The position numbers and the translations under genes are program-made. Of a DNA stretch of 22,830 nucleotides, positions 1 through 7,559 are shown piece after piece (the first letter of the stretch is position 1; each line of letters begins with the position of its first letter). The stretch comes from a virus, in IMG/VR virus record IMGVR_UViG_3300029267_003652, positions 1 to 22,830 of that record; one strand, written 5' to 3'. The notes beneath the pieces were generated by a model. The model saw only the letters and a program-made list of their open reading frames with translations, was not told the origin of the DNA and did not search any database.

Positions 1-2
1 TC

Positions 3-437
3 GATTTATACAAGGACCTATTCATACTTCGCGAAAGACCCGCATCAGACGTTTTTATACAACGCCTAGCATCAGACTTACTCGACTGGTCAATAAACAA
101 CAAAGACGCTTTAAAAATCGTAGACTTTCTAGTAGCTAGAAAAATTAACCCTAAAACTTTTTGGCGATGGGAACAAAAATTTCCATGCCTTAAAGAAGCT
201 AAAGACCTAGCTATGCTTATAATAGGATCAAGAAGAGAAAAAGGTGCCATAACTAACAAATACAACGCCGCAGTTATCATGTCTCAAATGGCCAAGTACG
301 ACCCTTCTTGGTGGAACCTTGAAGAACGCAGAGCAGAGCTAAGAGCCAAAATACAACAAAAAATAGACCCTGATGTTAAGTACGCAATAGTAGTAGAAGA
401 CTTTACCAAGAAGAAAGAGGAGAAGGATGAAGGATAA
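3..437 (+). CDS. Terminase small subunit, 5'-partial
   Basis: This is probably the DNA-recognition subunit of the packaging motor. The frame is open from base 3 without a stop, so the gene begins outside the window; the internal ATG at 213 is not a convincing start. The visible 144 residues contain a helix-turn-helix-like stretch (DFLVARKINPKTFWRWEQKF), followed by a helical region with RREKGAITNKYN and a WWNLEERRAELRAK segment. This layout resembles small terminase proteins of many uncultured podovirus-like phages. The end is very charged (KKKEEKDEG). It overlaps the next gene by 11 bases, and the large subunit follows 1.6 kb downstream, a normal location. The family call rests on pattern and context only. 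Confidence 0.72.
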   Translation, partial: DLYKDLFILRERPASDVFIQRLASDLLDWSINNKDALKIVDFLVARKINPKTFWRWEQKFPCLKEAKDLAMLIIGSRREKGAITNKYNAAVIMSQMAKYDPSWWNLEERRAELRAKIQQKIDPDVKYAIVVEDFTKKKEEKDEG

Positions 438-771
438 ACTCATATTTACAGTAGCAGCAGAAGAAGTTGTAATTGGATGGGAAATAGAAAGAGAACACAA
501 CCAAATAGTTACAGCTAAGAAAGCTATAGGGAGAATCGCAGAAGCTTTAGGTATCTCTGGTCTTGAGTCTTTTATAGGTCATGCGATTAAAGAAGGTAAA
601 CTAATAGATATAATCATTGCAGACGAATACGGTACTGAGTCAACATCAGACTATGACCCGTGCGGAGAGTCTAAGGAACCACCTATAGTTCTCTTTACTG
701 CTTTTTTTGGTGAATGTTTAGAGTTCTTTATGTCCCAGTCTTCTAAGAATGAGTTATCAGAGTTTAATTAA
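427..771 (+). CDS. Hypothetical protein, 114 aa
   Basis: Function not recognised. The ATG at 427 lies inside the 3' end of the terminase small subunit gene and follows an AGGAG-like site, so translation is probably coupled. The product is acidic and soluble-looking, without signal peptide or membrane segment. It has a central helical stretch (AIGRIAEALGISGLESF), then beta-like IDIIIADEYG, and ends with a hydrophobic-aromatic helix (LFTAFFGECLEFFM). Its length and the order of helix, beta strand and helix loosely resemble the next gene product (863-1198), so the two could be diverged copies, but identity is too low for me to assert that. Confidence 0.7.
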   Translation: MKDKLIFTVAAEEVVIGWEIEREHNQIVTAKKAIGRIAEALGISGLESFIGHAIKEGKLIDIIIADEYGTESTSDYDPCGESKEPPIVLFTAFFGECLEFFMSQSSKNELSEFN

Positions 772-862
772 AGGGTTGCAGGCATGTCATTAAAGCTACA
801 TGACTTTCTCCTCAATAGTTAACTTACAAAATCAGATGTGCCTGCTCAAACAGGAGTAGTTA

Positions 863-1198
863 ATGGCATTCAAAGCGTTCTTAATAAAATTAAAGAGTCT
901 TTCGTCAGCTATGGAAGTAGTTTTGGTTTTGTATAAGAAGCCGTCTGTACAAGATATAATTAATAAATTAGTAGCCATCTCTGGGAGGGAGGGCCTTTTA
1001 CATTTCATGCGCAAGGGAATGGTTGACGGACAATACGTTAAGTTATCGATAGAAGGTGATGGCCTGGAAATCGCATCAGATTTGATTGGTCTTCCAACCA
1101 GGGATTCGTATGCAGCCTCAACAGTTTTTAACCATCTTACAGAGGTAACTACCTTAGTAAGGGAAGACTTTATAAAGTATCTAGATAGGAAAAAGTGA
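863..1198 (+). CDS. Hypothetical protein, 111 aa
   Basis: Function not recognised. The ATG has an AGGAG site a few bases upstream and an in-frame stop (TAG) directly before it, so the start is well fixed. The protein is helical with a central ISGREGLLHFMRKGMVDG stretch and a basic end (FIKYLDRKK). No transmembrane segment or catalytic motif is visible. Its stop codon overlaps the start of the next gene (TGATG), indicating translational coupling. The 91 bases before it contain only a weak 7-bp inverted repeat and a 12-codon open frame that I do not consider a gene. Confidence 0.7.
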   Translation: MAFKAFLIKLKSLSSAMEVVLVLYKKPSVQDIINKLVAISGREGLLHFMRKGMVDGQYVKLSIEGDGLEIASDLIGLPTRDSYAASTVFNHLTEVTTLVREDFIKYLDRKK

Positions 1199-1485
1199 TG
1201 GATATAGACGCTCTTATAGTTTTATTGTTAGCGGCACAGTTTAAAATAGGCCTCGTGGCATTTTGGAGGTTGTCGAAAAGACTGACTGACCTGCAGCGAA
1301 AGAACTTGGCTTTAAGTAAGGCTGTGCACGGGCTGCATAAGGAAGAATTTGCGGAGCTACGTGATGGTTTGCATAGAATTAATGTTTCGATGTTAGAGAG
1401 TGAGTCTCGTTCGTTAGGAATGGATCTCGTTGAGAATGAAGCGACAAAGATTAATGAAGATTTGTGGATAAAGGATAAGGAGTAA
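1198..1485 (+). CDS. Small membrane-anchored protein, 95 aa
   Basis: Function not recognised. The N-terminus carries a hydrophobic segment at about residues 5-24 (ALIVLLLAAQFKIGLVAFW) followed by basic residues and a long charged helical region to the end. This suggests a single membrane anchor with a helical soluble domain. I chose the ATG at 1198, which overlaps the previous stop in TGATG form; a GTG one codon upstream (1195) is possible. The anchor-plus-helix layout is seen in inner-membrane spanins, but also in many unrelated phage proteins, so no lysis role is claimed. Confidence 0.65.
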   Translation: MDIDALIVLLLAAQFKIGLVAFWRLSKRLTDLQRKNLALSKAVHGLHKEEFAELRDGLHRINVSMLESESRSLGMDLVENEATKINEDLWIKDKE

Positions 1486-1488
1486 TAA

Positions 1489-1956
1489 GTGATTCGTTGG
1501 AATTCTATATTGGCTGCAGGCGAAAGAGGTGCTGATGCTCTTAAGTCATATGTGCATCTACAGTGGATATTTTTTTACGCGATTATAATATTTGCGTTTG
1601 TGAGTATGGTATCTGTTTTTGTTTACCTGTTATCTCGTCTTTTTGGGAAGATAAGGTTTAATAAAAGGCAAGAACGGTTGCATAGAGAGCTAAGGGCTCA
1701 GATTGAAGAGAGAGATGAGTTATTACAGCAGTCAGAGAAAAGGCAGCAGCACTTACGGATAAAACTTTCTAACATTCAAGATCGAGTGGATTTGCTGGAT
1801 AATAAGCTATATCGAGTTGATGCCCTAAATGAAACTGTAAACAAACTTGAGTCTTCTACTGAAGATATTGTTAGTAAAGCAAAGAAGAAGGCAAAAAAGA
1901 AGGCTATAAAGACAAGCAAAAGAAGTATGAGAAAGTCTCCTGTGAAAAAGGATTAA
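1489..1956 (+). CDS. Membrane-anchored coiled-coil protein with Lys-rich tail, 155 aa
   Basis: Function not recognised. Translation starts at GTG 1489, three bases after the upstream stop codon. A strong transmembrane segment spans about residues 24-50 (YAIIIFAFVSMVSVFVYLL). It is followed by a long heptad-like coiled coil (about 55-130, rich in Glu, Gln, Arg and Leu) and a very basic C-terminus with AKKKAKKKA and a final KKD. The tail resembles nucleic-acid-binding or histone-like tails. An inner-membrane spanin-type role is conceivable because a predicted lipoprotein is encoded at 3385, but the two genes are separated by the terminase and this pairing is only an inference. Confidence 0.68.
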   Translation: MIRWNSILAAGERGADALKSYVHLQWIFFYAIIIFAFVSMVSVFVYLLSRLFGKIRFNKRQERLHRELRAQIEERDELLQQSEKRQQHLRIKLSNIQDRVDLLDNKLYRVDALNETVNKLESSTEDIVSKAKKKAKKKAIKTSKRSMRKSPVKKD

Positions 1957-2019
1957 AGATCATTGAGTTTAGTTAAGTTAGTAAAGTAGTTTGTTTGGAT
2001 ACGCATTCAAGGAGAGTGA

Positions 2020-3375
2020 GTGAATCATCCAATCGAGGTAAAGATACACCTAAATAAGTTTAGGCCGCGTGATTATCAGAGGCCTATATTTGAAGCATTT
2101 TTTGGTGATCGTTATCGTCGTTTAGTAATAGTTATGTGTAGGCGTGCAGGTAAAGATCTGTGTACGTGGAATATTATTATACGTGAGGCAATTCAAAAGC
2201 CTGGTGTTTATTATGTTGTTTATCCAACGTATGCGCAGGGCAAGAAGATTTTATGGTCGTCTGTTACTATTCAGGGTGAGAGGTTTTTAGATTTTATACC
2301 TAAGGAAGTGATTAGTGGTACTAACTCTCAGGAGATGAAGGTAACGTTAACTAATGGATCGATAATACAGATTATTGGTTCAGACAATCCAGATAGAATT
2401 GTAGGTACAAACCCTTGTGGTGTTGTATTCTCTGAGTATGCGCTCCAAAACCCTCGTATTTATGCCCTTATGTCTCCTATATTGGCTGCAAATAAGGGCT
2501 GGGCTATCTTCCAGTCGACTCCTAGGGGTAAGAATCACTTTTGGGATTTATACCAGCTTGCATTAAACTCTCCTGAATGGTGGACATGCAGGTTGGGTCT
2601 CAATGAAACGCGTCATATAGATCCTGCGGAGATTGATAGGGAGATAGCCGAGGGTTTGATGTCGCCTGACTTGGTTCAGCAGGAGTATTATGTTTCGTTT
2701 GATGCTGGAGTTGAGGGATCATTTTATTGTAAGTACATAGATCGTATGAGATTGAACAACCAGATAGGGGTAGTTCCGTGGGAGGCTGGGTTTAAGGTTC
2801 ATACAGCATGGGACATTGGGGTTAGAGACTCGACATCCATTATCTTCTTTCAGGTTATTGGTCAGACTGTCCGGCTGATTGATTTCTATGAGAAGAACAA
2901 AGAGGGGCTAGAACACTATGCCTCATACGTACTATCTAAGCCGTATACGTATGGGAAACATATAGCCCCTCATGATATTGCGGTTAAAGAGTTTGGTGGT
3001 GGTATGACTCGCATAGAGAAAGCGAAGCAGTTAGGGATAAATTTCACTATAGCTCCAAAGGTTTCGGTCATGGACGGTATTGAGTCCGTCCGGTCAGCTT
3101 TAAGTAAAATATGGATTGATGATAATCGTTGTGCAAAGCTAATAAGAGCACTTGAAAATTATCGTCAAGAGTATGATTCGAAGAAGCAAGTTTATAAGGA
3201 TAATCCTCTTCATGATAAGTATAGTCATGCCGCTGATGCGATGAGATATTTGTGTATATCCTTGCCGAAAACACGCGATGGATTATCAGCAGAAGAATTG
3301 GAAAAGTTAAGGCATCAGGCTGTGTATGGTTCTGAGGGTACACTGCCTGATTTTTTCAGGACTAATAAATACTAG
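2020..3375 (+). CDS. Terminase large subunit (packaging ATPase and nuclease)
   Basis: This is the motor ATPase and nuclease that packages phage DNA into the prohead. The 451-residue protein has a Walker A-like loop, CRRAGKD (residues 40-46), a Walker B-like strand ending in an acidic residue, GVVFSEY (134-140), and a coupling motif STPRG (166-170). The C-terminal RNase H-like nuclease half has AWDIGVRDS (D265 and D270), an acidic residue near 288, HD at 318-319 and the typical final HDKYSHAADAMRY (398-410). Length and motif order match the family. The start is GTG with GGAG six bases or so upstream; no ATG fits the conserved N-terminus better. The portal gene follows after two small membrane/lipoprotein genes. 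Confidence 0.95.
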   Translation: MNHPIEVKIHLNKFRPRDYQRPIFEAFFGDRYRRLVIVMCRRAGKDLCTWNIIIREAIQKPGVYYVVYPTYAQGKKILWSSVTIQGERFLDFIPKEVISGTNSQEMKVTLTNGSIIQIIGSDNPDRIVGTNPCGVVFSEYALQNPRIYALMSPILAANKGWAIFQSTPRGKNHFWDLYQLALNSPEWWTCRLGLNETRHIDPAEIDREIAEGLMSPDLVQQEYYVSFDAGVEGSFYCKYIDRMRLNNQIGVVPWEAGFKVHTAWDIGVRDSTSIIFFQVIGQTVRLIDFYEKNKEGLEHYASYVLSKPYTYGKHIAPHDIAVKEFGGGMTRIEKAKQLGINFTIAPKVSVMDGIESVRSALSKIWIDDNRCAKLIRALENYRQEYDSKKQVYKDNPLHDKYSHAADAMRYLCISLPKTRDGLSAEELEKLRHQAVYGSEGTLPDFFRTNKY

Positions 3376-3384
3376 GAGTTAGTT

Positions 3385-3630
3385 ATGAAAAGAAACACTG
3401 TAAAAATAGCTGTGTTCTGTTTGGCTAGTGCAGTCATCTTTAGTTCCTGTGTTAAGAAAACTATAGATACTGCTACAAAGCCAATTCTAAAAACATCTAA
3501 GACTATATGGAATTCTTTAAGTTCCTTGTTTACGTGGGAAACCAAGAAAAAGACTTCGGATACTGAAAATGAATCTCCTCCAGCATCTGCGTTAGAGGTT
3601 GTCAAGAGGAAGTTGGAAAGAGGAAAATAG
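3385..3630 (+). CDS. Probable lipoprotein, 81 aa
   Basis: Function not recognised. The N-terminus is a bacterial export signal: basic MKRNTVK, hydrophobic IAVFCLASAVIF, then SSC with Cys22 as the likely lipidated residue. The lipobox (FSSC) is acceptable but not ideal. The mature part is short, basic and polar, ending in VVKRKLERGK. The ATG follows a good AGGAG site and the gene abuts the next one directly. A lipoprotein gene between the large terminase and the portal is unusual. An outer-membrane spanin or an exclusion lipoprotein would fit the size, but neither is shown. Confidence 0.7.
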   Translation: MKRNTVKIAVFCLASAVIFSSCVKKTIDTATKPILKTSKTIWNSLSSLFTWETKKKTSDTENESPPASALEVVKRKLERGK

Positions 3631-3885
3631 ATGAAGGCCGGGTCTTTGATTTTATTTTTACTTTTTGTGGTAGTTGGATTGGTTTATTTTGTAGCACCTC
3701 CTCAAGAGAAACTTATCCTCCGAGACTCTACAGTTAAAGTTATTGATATTATTAAGGCCCGGGCGAATATTTTGTGGGACAAGTTTAGGGGTATAGATAG
3801 CTATACTTTTGAAGGGGATGAAGAGGAAGAACCTTTTGGTGATGGACAAGATGGAGGTGAGTGGTTGGAGAATGGTGTATCATAG
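3631..3885 (+). CDS. Small membrane protein with acidic tail, 84 aa
   Basis: Function not recognised. The ATG follows immediately after the TAG of the lipoprotein gene, with a purine-rich GAAAGAGG site inside that gene's end, so the two are probably made together. Residues 5-22 form a hydrophobic membrane segment (SLILFLLFVVVGLVYFV). An amphipathic basic region follows, and the C-terminus is strongly acidic (GDEEEEPFGDG). The segment could be an uncleaved anchor. Pairing with the lipoprotein in an envelope complex is an inference from adjacency only. Confidence 0.68.
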   Translation: MKAGSLILFLLFVVVGLVYFVAPPQEKLILRDSTVKVIDIIKARANILWDKFRGIDSYTFEGDEEEEPFGDGQDGGEWLENGVS

Positions 3886-3932
3886 TAAAGTAGAGACTGT
3901 AGTGAAATCAATTTAATAGCGAGGGTAGAAAT

Positions 3933-6005
3933 ATGCTTTTTCCTGAGTTGGGTCCAGAGTTTTATGAGGAAAACGATAATTCACTTCTTGCAAGAATGTC
4001 TACCTTTTACAAAGACAGCATTACGATTAACCAATCTTTTTGGGAAGAAGCTCAAGTAGATACGAGGTTTGAGGCTGGAGATCAAACTTTGTGGACAGAC
4101 ATGTACGGTTTGGTTCCTCAGAATAAGCGTAAGCAGTTTAATTTTAACAGGATACGTCGCGTTATAAACATGATATCTGGCTATCAGCGTCAGAATAGAA
4201 AGTCTACCATTGTAACTCCAGTTGAAAATGGTGACGCTGAGACTTCCGACCAATTTACTAAAATTTTAATGTGGATAAACAATCGCGAAGGTGTTCTTGA
4301 TACTGTTTCGGAATCTTTCCATGGAGCTTTAGTAACAGGGCTAAACTTGATGCAGGTTTGGGTTGATTACAGAAGCGATCCAGTTTCAGGAAGTATCAAA
4401 GTAGACAATTGTGCCCACAACGCTTTTCTCATTGATCCCTTTTTCAGAAAGAAAGATCTTTCTGACTGCAATGCTATCTGGAAGAGGTCGTATCTGACTC
4501 GTAAGGAAGTCTTATCGCTTCTTCCAGACCAGCATGATGTTGTAATGTCTCTTCCTGCTAAAGAGGAGAGAGACGGCAAGTTTAATTACATGCCAGAGTC
4601 GTTCAATGTTGGGCCAAAGAATTTAATGATGTACGACGAGTACTATTACAGGGACTATAGAAATCAGCGCATCTTAATCGACACCGTTACAGGTGAAACA
4701 ATGGAGTGGACTTCAAATGACGAGGATGCATTAAAAGAGTACTTAAGATACTATCCTCAGGTTACTGTTTCTGAGGCTGAGGTTCCAACTGTCAGGGTAG
4801 CCATTGTTGTTCAGGGCAAAGTAATGTATGACGGGCCTAATCCTATGGGTATAGATAAGTATCCATTCGTTCCAGTTTTTGGTTATTACAATCCACAAAT
4901 GTCTGACTATTCATGGCGAATACAGGGTGTAGTAAGAGGGTTAAGGGATGCTCAATATCTGTACAACAGAAGAAAAGTTATTGAATTAGATATCTTGGAG
5001 AGTCAAATAAATTCTGGGTTCAAGTACAAGATTGATTCGCTGGTTAACCCAAAGGATGTATTTCTTTCTGGTCAGGGGAGAGGCCTAGCTCTCAAGCAAG
5101 ATGCTCAAATGACAGACGTGGAACAGATTCTTCCTCCACAAATACCACCGTCAATGATTCAATTGTCTGAGTTGTTAGGAAAAGAGATACAAGAGATTTC
5201 AGGAGTTAATGAGGAGTTGCTTGGATCTGCTACTGATGATAAAGCCGGAATACTTTCAATGTTAAGGCAGGGAGCTGGACTGACAACGCTGCAGATTCTT
5301 TTTGATCAGCTAGATAGGTCTCAGAAATTATTGGGTGGTTTAATGGTGGATATAGTACAGGCCAACTTCACGCCTGGTAAAGTAGCTAAGATTATAGAGG
5401 ATGAGCCAACCCATCAGTTCTACAATAAGGCTTTTGGAAAGTATGATGCAGCGATTGAAGAAGGTATCAATACAACAACTCAAAGACAGATGCAGTTCGC
5501 CCAATTGCTGCACTTGAAGGAAGCTGGGCTTCCTATTCCAGATAGTGTAATTATAGAGGCTGCAACTATTCAAAATAAGAAAGATCTTATCGAAACTATT
5601 GAGAATCAGGCTAAGCAGGAGCAAGAAGCTCAACAAATGCAGCAGCAGCTTGAGTTGCAACAAGTTCAGGCAAACATTGAGCTTGCTAAAGCGAAGACCG
5701 TTGCAGACCAGGGGCTTGGAGTTGAGAGGGTAAGTAGAGTTGAAGAGAATAAGGCGCTTGCAGTTGAAAGAAGGGCTGAAGCTCAGAAGGATAGGGCTCA
5801 AGGTCTTCTCAATCTGGTTAAGACCATGCAAGAGATAGACGATATAGATTTAACTCAGCTCGAGAAGCTTATCTCTATATCTAGGATGCTTTCAGAAAAA
5901 GAGGAAGCAAGAAATGTTAAAGAAGGCGGCAAAGGATTGCAGTCCATTGCAGGTGCGATGAAAAGGGCTCAAGCGTCAACGAGTCAAACATCCGAGTTAG
6001 GTTAG
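3933..6005 (+). CDS. Portal protein, P22-like
   Basis: The portal forms the dodecameric DNA channel at one head vertex and docks the terminase. The 690-residue length and sequence features fit the P22-type portal family: an N-terminal region with RRVINMISGYQRQNRKS (about residues 70-86), the NAFLIDP segment with many aromatic residues, a central GYYNPQMSDYSWRIQGVVRG stretch, and the SGVNEELLG motif followed by helical RQGAGLTTLQILFDQLDRSQ. The last 150 residues are a Gln/Glu-rich coiled coil, comparable to the barrel and C-terminal helices of this family. A GAGGG site precedes the ATG. It lies downstream of the large terminase, in the usual order. Confidence 0.93.
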   Translation: MLFPELGPEFYEENDNSLLARMSTFYKDSITINQSFWEEAQVDTRFEAGDQTLWTDMYGLVPQNKRKQFNFNRIRRVINMISGYQRQNRKSTIVTPVENGDAETSDQFTKILMWINNREGVLDTVSESFHGALVTGLNLMQVWVDYRSDPVSGSIKVDNCAHNAFLIDPFFRKKDLSDCNAIWKRSYLTRKEVLSLLPDQHDVVMSLPAKEERDGKFNYMPESFNVGPKNLMMYDEYYYRDYRNQRILIDTVTGETMEWTSNDEDALKEYLRYYPQVTVSEAEVPTVRVAIVVQGKVMYDGPNPMGIDKYPFVPVFGYYNPQMSDYSWRIQGVVRGLRDAQYLYNRRKVIELDILESQINSGFKYKIDSLVNPKDVFLSGQGRGLALKQDAQMTDVEQILPPQIPPSMIQLSELLGKEIQEISGVNEELLGSATDDKAGILSMLRQGAGLTTLQILFDQLDRSQKLLGGLMVDIVQANFTPGKVAKIIEDEPTHQFYNKAFGKYDAAIEEGINTTTQRQMQFAQLLHLKEAGLPIPDSVIIEAATIQNKKDLIETIENQAKQEQEAQQMQQQLELQQVQANIELAKAKTVADQGLGVERVSRVEENKALAVERRAEAQKDRAQGLLNLVKTMQEIDDIDLTQLEKLISISRMLSEKEEARNVKEGGKGLQSIAGAMKRAQASTSQTSELG

Positions 6006-6097
6006 AGGTATTATACCTTGATGTGTGTTTAGCTTTATGAGTTGTTTTACCCCGTTACAAGTTAATGTCACATCAGTTTCCAAAGAAAGGGCATATT

Positions 6098-6328
6098 ATG
6101 CCAAAGAAGAGATACTATAGTTCGAAATCCGGCACACAGGGTGGAGAGATGATTTCAGGAGCTTCAAGAGGGCAAGCTTTGATGCCTCAAGAAGTTATCA
6201 TGAGGGCATATCCAAAGTCTGATGCATATCTAAATGAAAACATCAATGATGGTATGAGCGGAATAGATGTGCAGAAACGTGCTGATGGTAGAGATATGAA
6301 GAAAGATCTTTCTCCTACCAAGTATTAA
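6098..6328 (+). CDS. Small basic phage protein, 76 aa
   Basis: Function not recognised, though a short protein starting MPKKRYY and ending in SPTKY, with an internal VIMRAYPK stretch, is of a kind I associate with head modules of uncultured phages. I chose the ATG at 6098 because AAAGGG sits six bases upstream (6086-6091). The in-frame ATG at 6065 has no ribosome site. The product is polar with no membrane segment. Its place between portal and scaffold suggests a minor head component, but this is context only. Confidence 0.7.
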   Translation: MPKKRYYSSKSGTQGGEMISGASRGQALMPQEVIMRAYPKSDAYLNENINDGMSGIDVQKRADGRDMKKDLSPTKY

Positions 6329-6400
6329 TGTCGCTTCATTACTACTCAGTCGTCGTGGGGGTAGCTTTTAAAGAGCGCCCCTGCGATATAAGGAAAAAAT

Positions 6401-6610
6401 ATGCCAATTAATGTTAGAAAAGATGACAAAGCTCGAAGAATAGCGCTTAACATTTTGGGTCCACCATCGTGCGGGCTTGCTGATTCGTCAGGAAAAAAGA
6501 AGAGGTATATACGTAAGAAAGAAAAGGAGACGTATGCCGAAAAAAAATACCAACAAAGGCTCGAAGGTGAAAAAATCAACAACCTACAAGAAGCGGGCTT
6601 CCGCTGGTAA
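6401..6610 (+). CDS. Hypothetical basic protein, 69 aa
   Basis: Function not recognised. The ATG has an AAGGA site at normal spacing. The protein is rich in Lys and Arg, and its last 25 codons overlap the next gene in another frame. The overlapped part (AEKKYQQRLEGEKI) may simply be constrained by the other frame, so the true product could be shorter or the gene spurious. A ribosomal shift joining it to the next frame is possible but there is no clear slippery site. Confidence 0.45.
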   Translation: MPINVRKDDKARRIALNILGPPSCGLADSSGKKKRYIRKKEKETYAEKKYQQRLEGEKINNLQEAGFRW

Positions 6611-6890
6611 AAAAGTTTCTGTTGCAAAAGGAGTTAAGGTTACTAGGGCTGCAGAGAAAAAGATGGAGAAGAAAGCTGGTTCATCAAATGTTGGAGAATA
6701 TAAAAAGGTTTCTCCAAAAGAGTTTGCTGGTTCTGCAGGAGGCGCATCAAAATACTCTTTTCCAATAAACACTCGCAAAAGAGCCATAGCCGCGTTAGCT
6801 TATGCACGAAATGCTCCTAATCCTGAAGGAATTAGGAAGAAGGTTTATGCCAAATACCCAGACCTTAATCCAAAAAACAATAAGAAGTAA
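6534..6890 (+). CDS. Basic phage protein with C-terminal conserved helical motif, 118 aa
   Basis: The start is taken at ATG 6534 because AAGGAG lies four bases upstream; an in-frame ATG at 6477 would add 19 very basic residues and lacks a good site. The N-terminal half is extremely Lys-rich (MPKKNTNKGSKVKKS). The C-terminal part (YSFPINTRKRAIAALAYARN, then a KVYAKYPDL stretch) resembles a small helical domain found in phage and prophage proteins, where a YAFP/YPI-type strand precedes a helix with ARNA. The biochemical role of that domain is unknown to me. It may bind DNA or virion proteins, given its charge. Confidence 0.68.
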   Translation: MPKKNTNKGSKVKKSTTYKKRASAGKKVSVAKGVKVTRAAEKKMEKKAGSSNVGEYKKVSPKEFAGSAGGASKYSFPINTRKRAIAALAYARNAPNPEGIRKKVYAKYPDLNPKNNKK

Positions 6891-6895
6891 TAAGC

Positions 6896-7042
6896 ATGTC
6901 AAAAGAAGATAAGGAGAGTCCGAAAGAAAGGATTCTTAGGATGTTGATACGTATTTTAAGATTATTTCTTAAGTTTTTTGAAAGCCGAGTTTTAAAGGCT
7001 AAAGAAAAGCGTATAGCCAGAAGGATGGATAGGAAAAAGTAG
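6896..7042 (+). CDS. Tiny basic protein, 48 aa
   Basis: Function not recognised. This short open frame starts five bases after the previous stop and ends 13 bases before the next start, filling the gap exactly. The product is highly basic with an amphipathic central helix (ILRMLIRILRLFLKFFESRV) and ends in RRMDRKK. The helix has hydrophobic and Arg/Lys faces, which suggests membrane-surface or nucleic-acid binding. The ribosome site is weak, so coupling with the upstream gene is likely if it is translated. Confidence 0.5.
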   Translation: MSKEDKESPKERILRMLIRILRLFLKFFESRVLKAKEKRIARRMDRKK

Positions 7043-7055
7043 AGTTAGGAGAAGC

Positions 7056-7556
7056 GTGGGAAAAGTAGAGTTTAGTAAGCCAAAGAAGACTGTTGGTGCT
7101 CATTACGTTGATTTGGCAACAAAGGATCCTGGCACTCATAGTGCTACAGATCAGATGAGAGAGCAGTTAACTGATTACGAGAAGAACATTCATGAGTGTG
7201 TTCAATCTAATTTAGATAAGTTTCCAGATGATTTTTATGTTGTGTGTCTAACGAAAAAAGAACGGCTAATGGAAAAAGTATTTCGCGGTTACTTTTTTGC
7301 TAGGCAGTCGTGTCCTACGCCAGATTATGATCAAGTTGTTTATAGGTACATAAAAGAAGATGATAAGTTAGAGTTTCTTTGGGTAATTCCTGATGCAGCC
7401 TCAGTTCGTTTTATGAAGAACAATACTACCTCTGTACCTCCAGAAAAATATGGTTTATTAAACTTCGTATTACAATTTGCAGATGGAAGTTTGTTGCGTT
7501 TATCAAAGAAACTTAATGGTGAAAAAAAAGGCTCAAACATAATAGAGAAAAGGTAG
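7056..7556 (+). CDS. Conserved phage protein of unknown function, 166 aa
   Basis: The start is GTG 7056 with AGGAG (7047-7051) upstream. The sequence has the pattern CLTKKERLMEKVFRGYFFAR followed by SCPTPDYDQ, VYRY, and LEFLWVIPD. I recognise this as a protein common in head modules of uncultured podovirus-like phages, always near the scaffold and capsid genes, without an assigned function. No membrane segment or catalytic motif is visible. Its position directly before the scaffold suggests a role in head assembly or a minor virion protein. Confidence 0.75.
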   Translation: MGKVEFSKPKKTVGAHYVDLATKDPGTHSATDQMREQLTDYEKNIHECVQSNLDKFPDDFYVVCLTKKERLMEKVFRGYFFARQSCPTPDYDQVVYRYIKEDDKLEFLWVIPDAASVRFMKNNTTSVPPEKYGLLNFVLQFADGSLLRLSKKLNGEKKGSNIIEKR

Positions 7557-7559
7557 AGT

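Noticed and set aside
784-822. A 12-codon frame with ATG in the gap after the 114-residue gene, beside a 7-bp inverted repeat (778-784 and 839-845).
   Set aside because: No good ribosome site, no recognisable peptide, and arms too far apart for a convincing hairpin.
5340-5831. A 163-residue open frame on the - strand inside the portal gene.
   Set aside because: Leu-rich antisense of a Gln/Glu coiled coil, with no ribosome site and fully within a well-supported gene.
6006-6018. Hairpin AGGTA-TTA-TACCT right after the portal gene.
   Set aside because: Only five pairs, no following T-run, so neither a terminator nor a clear operator.
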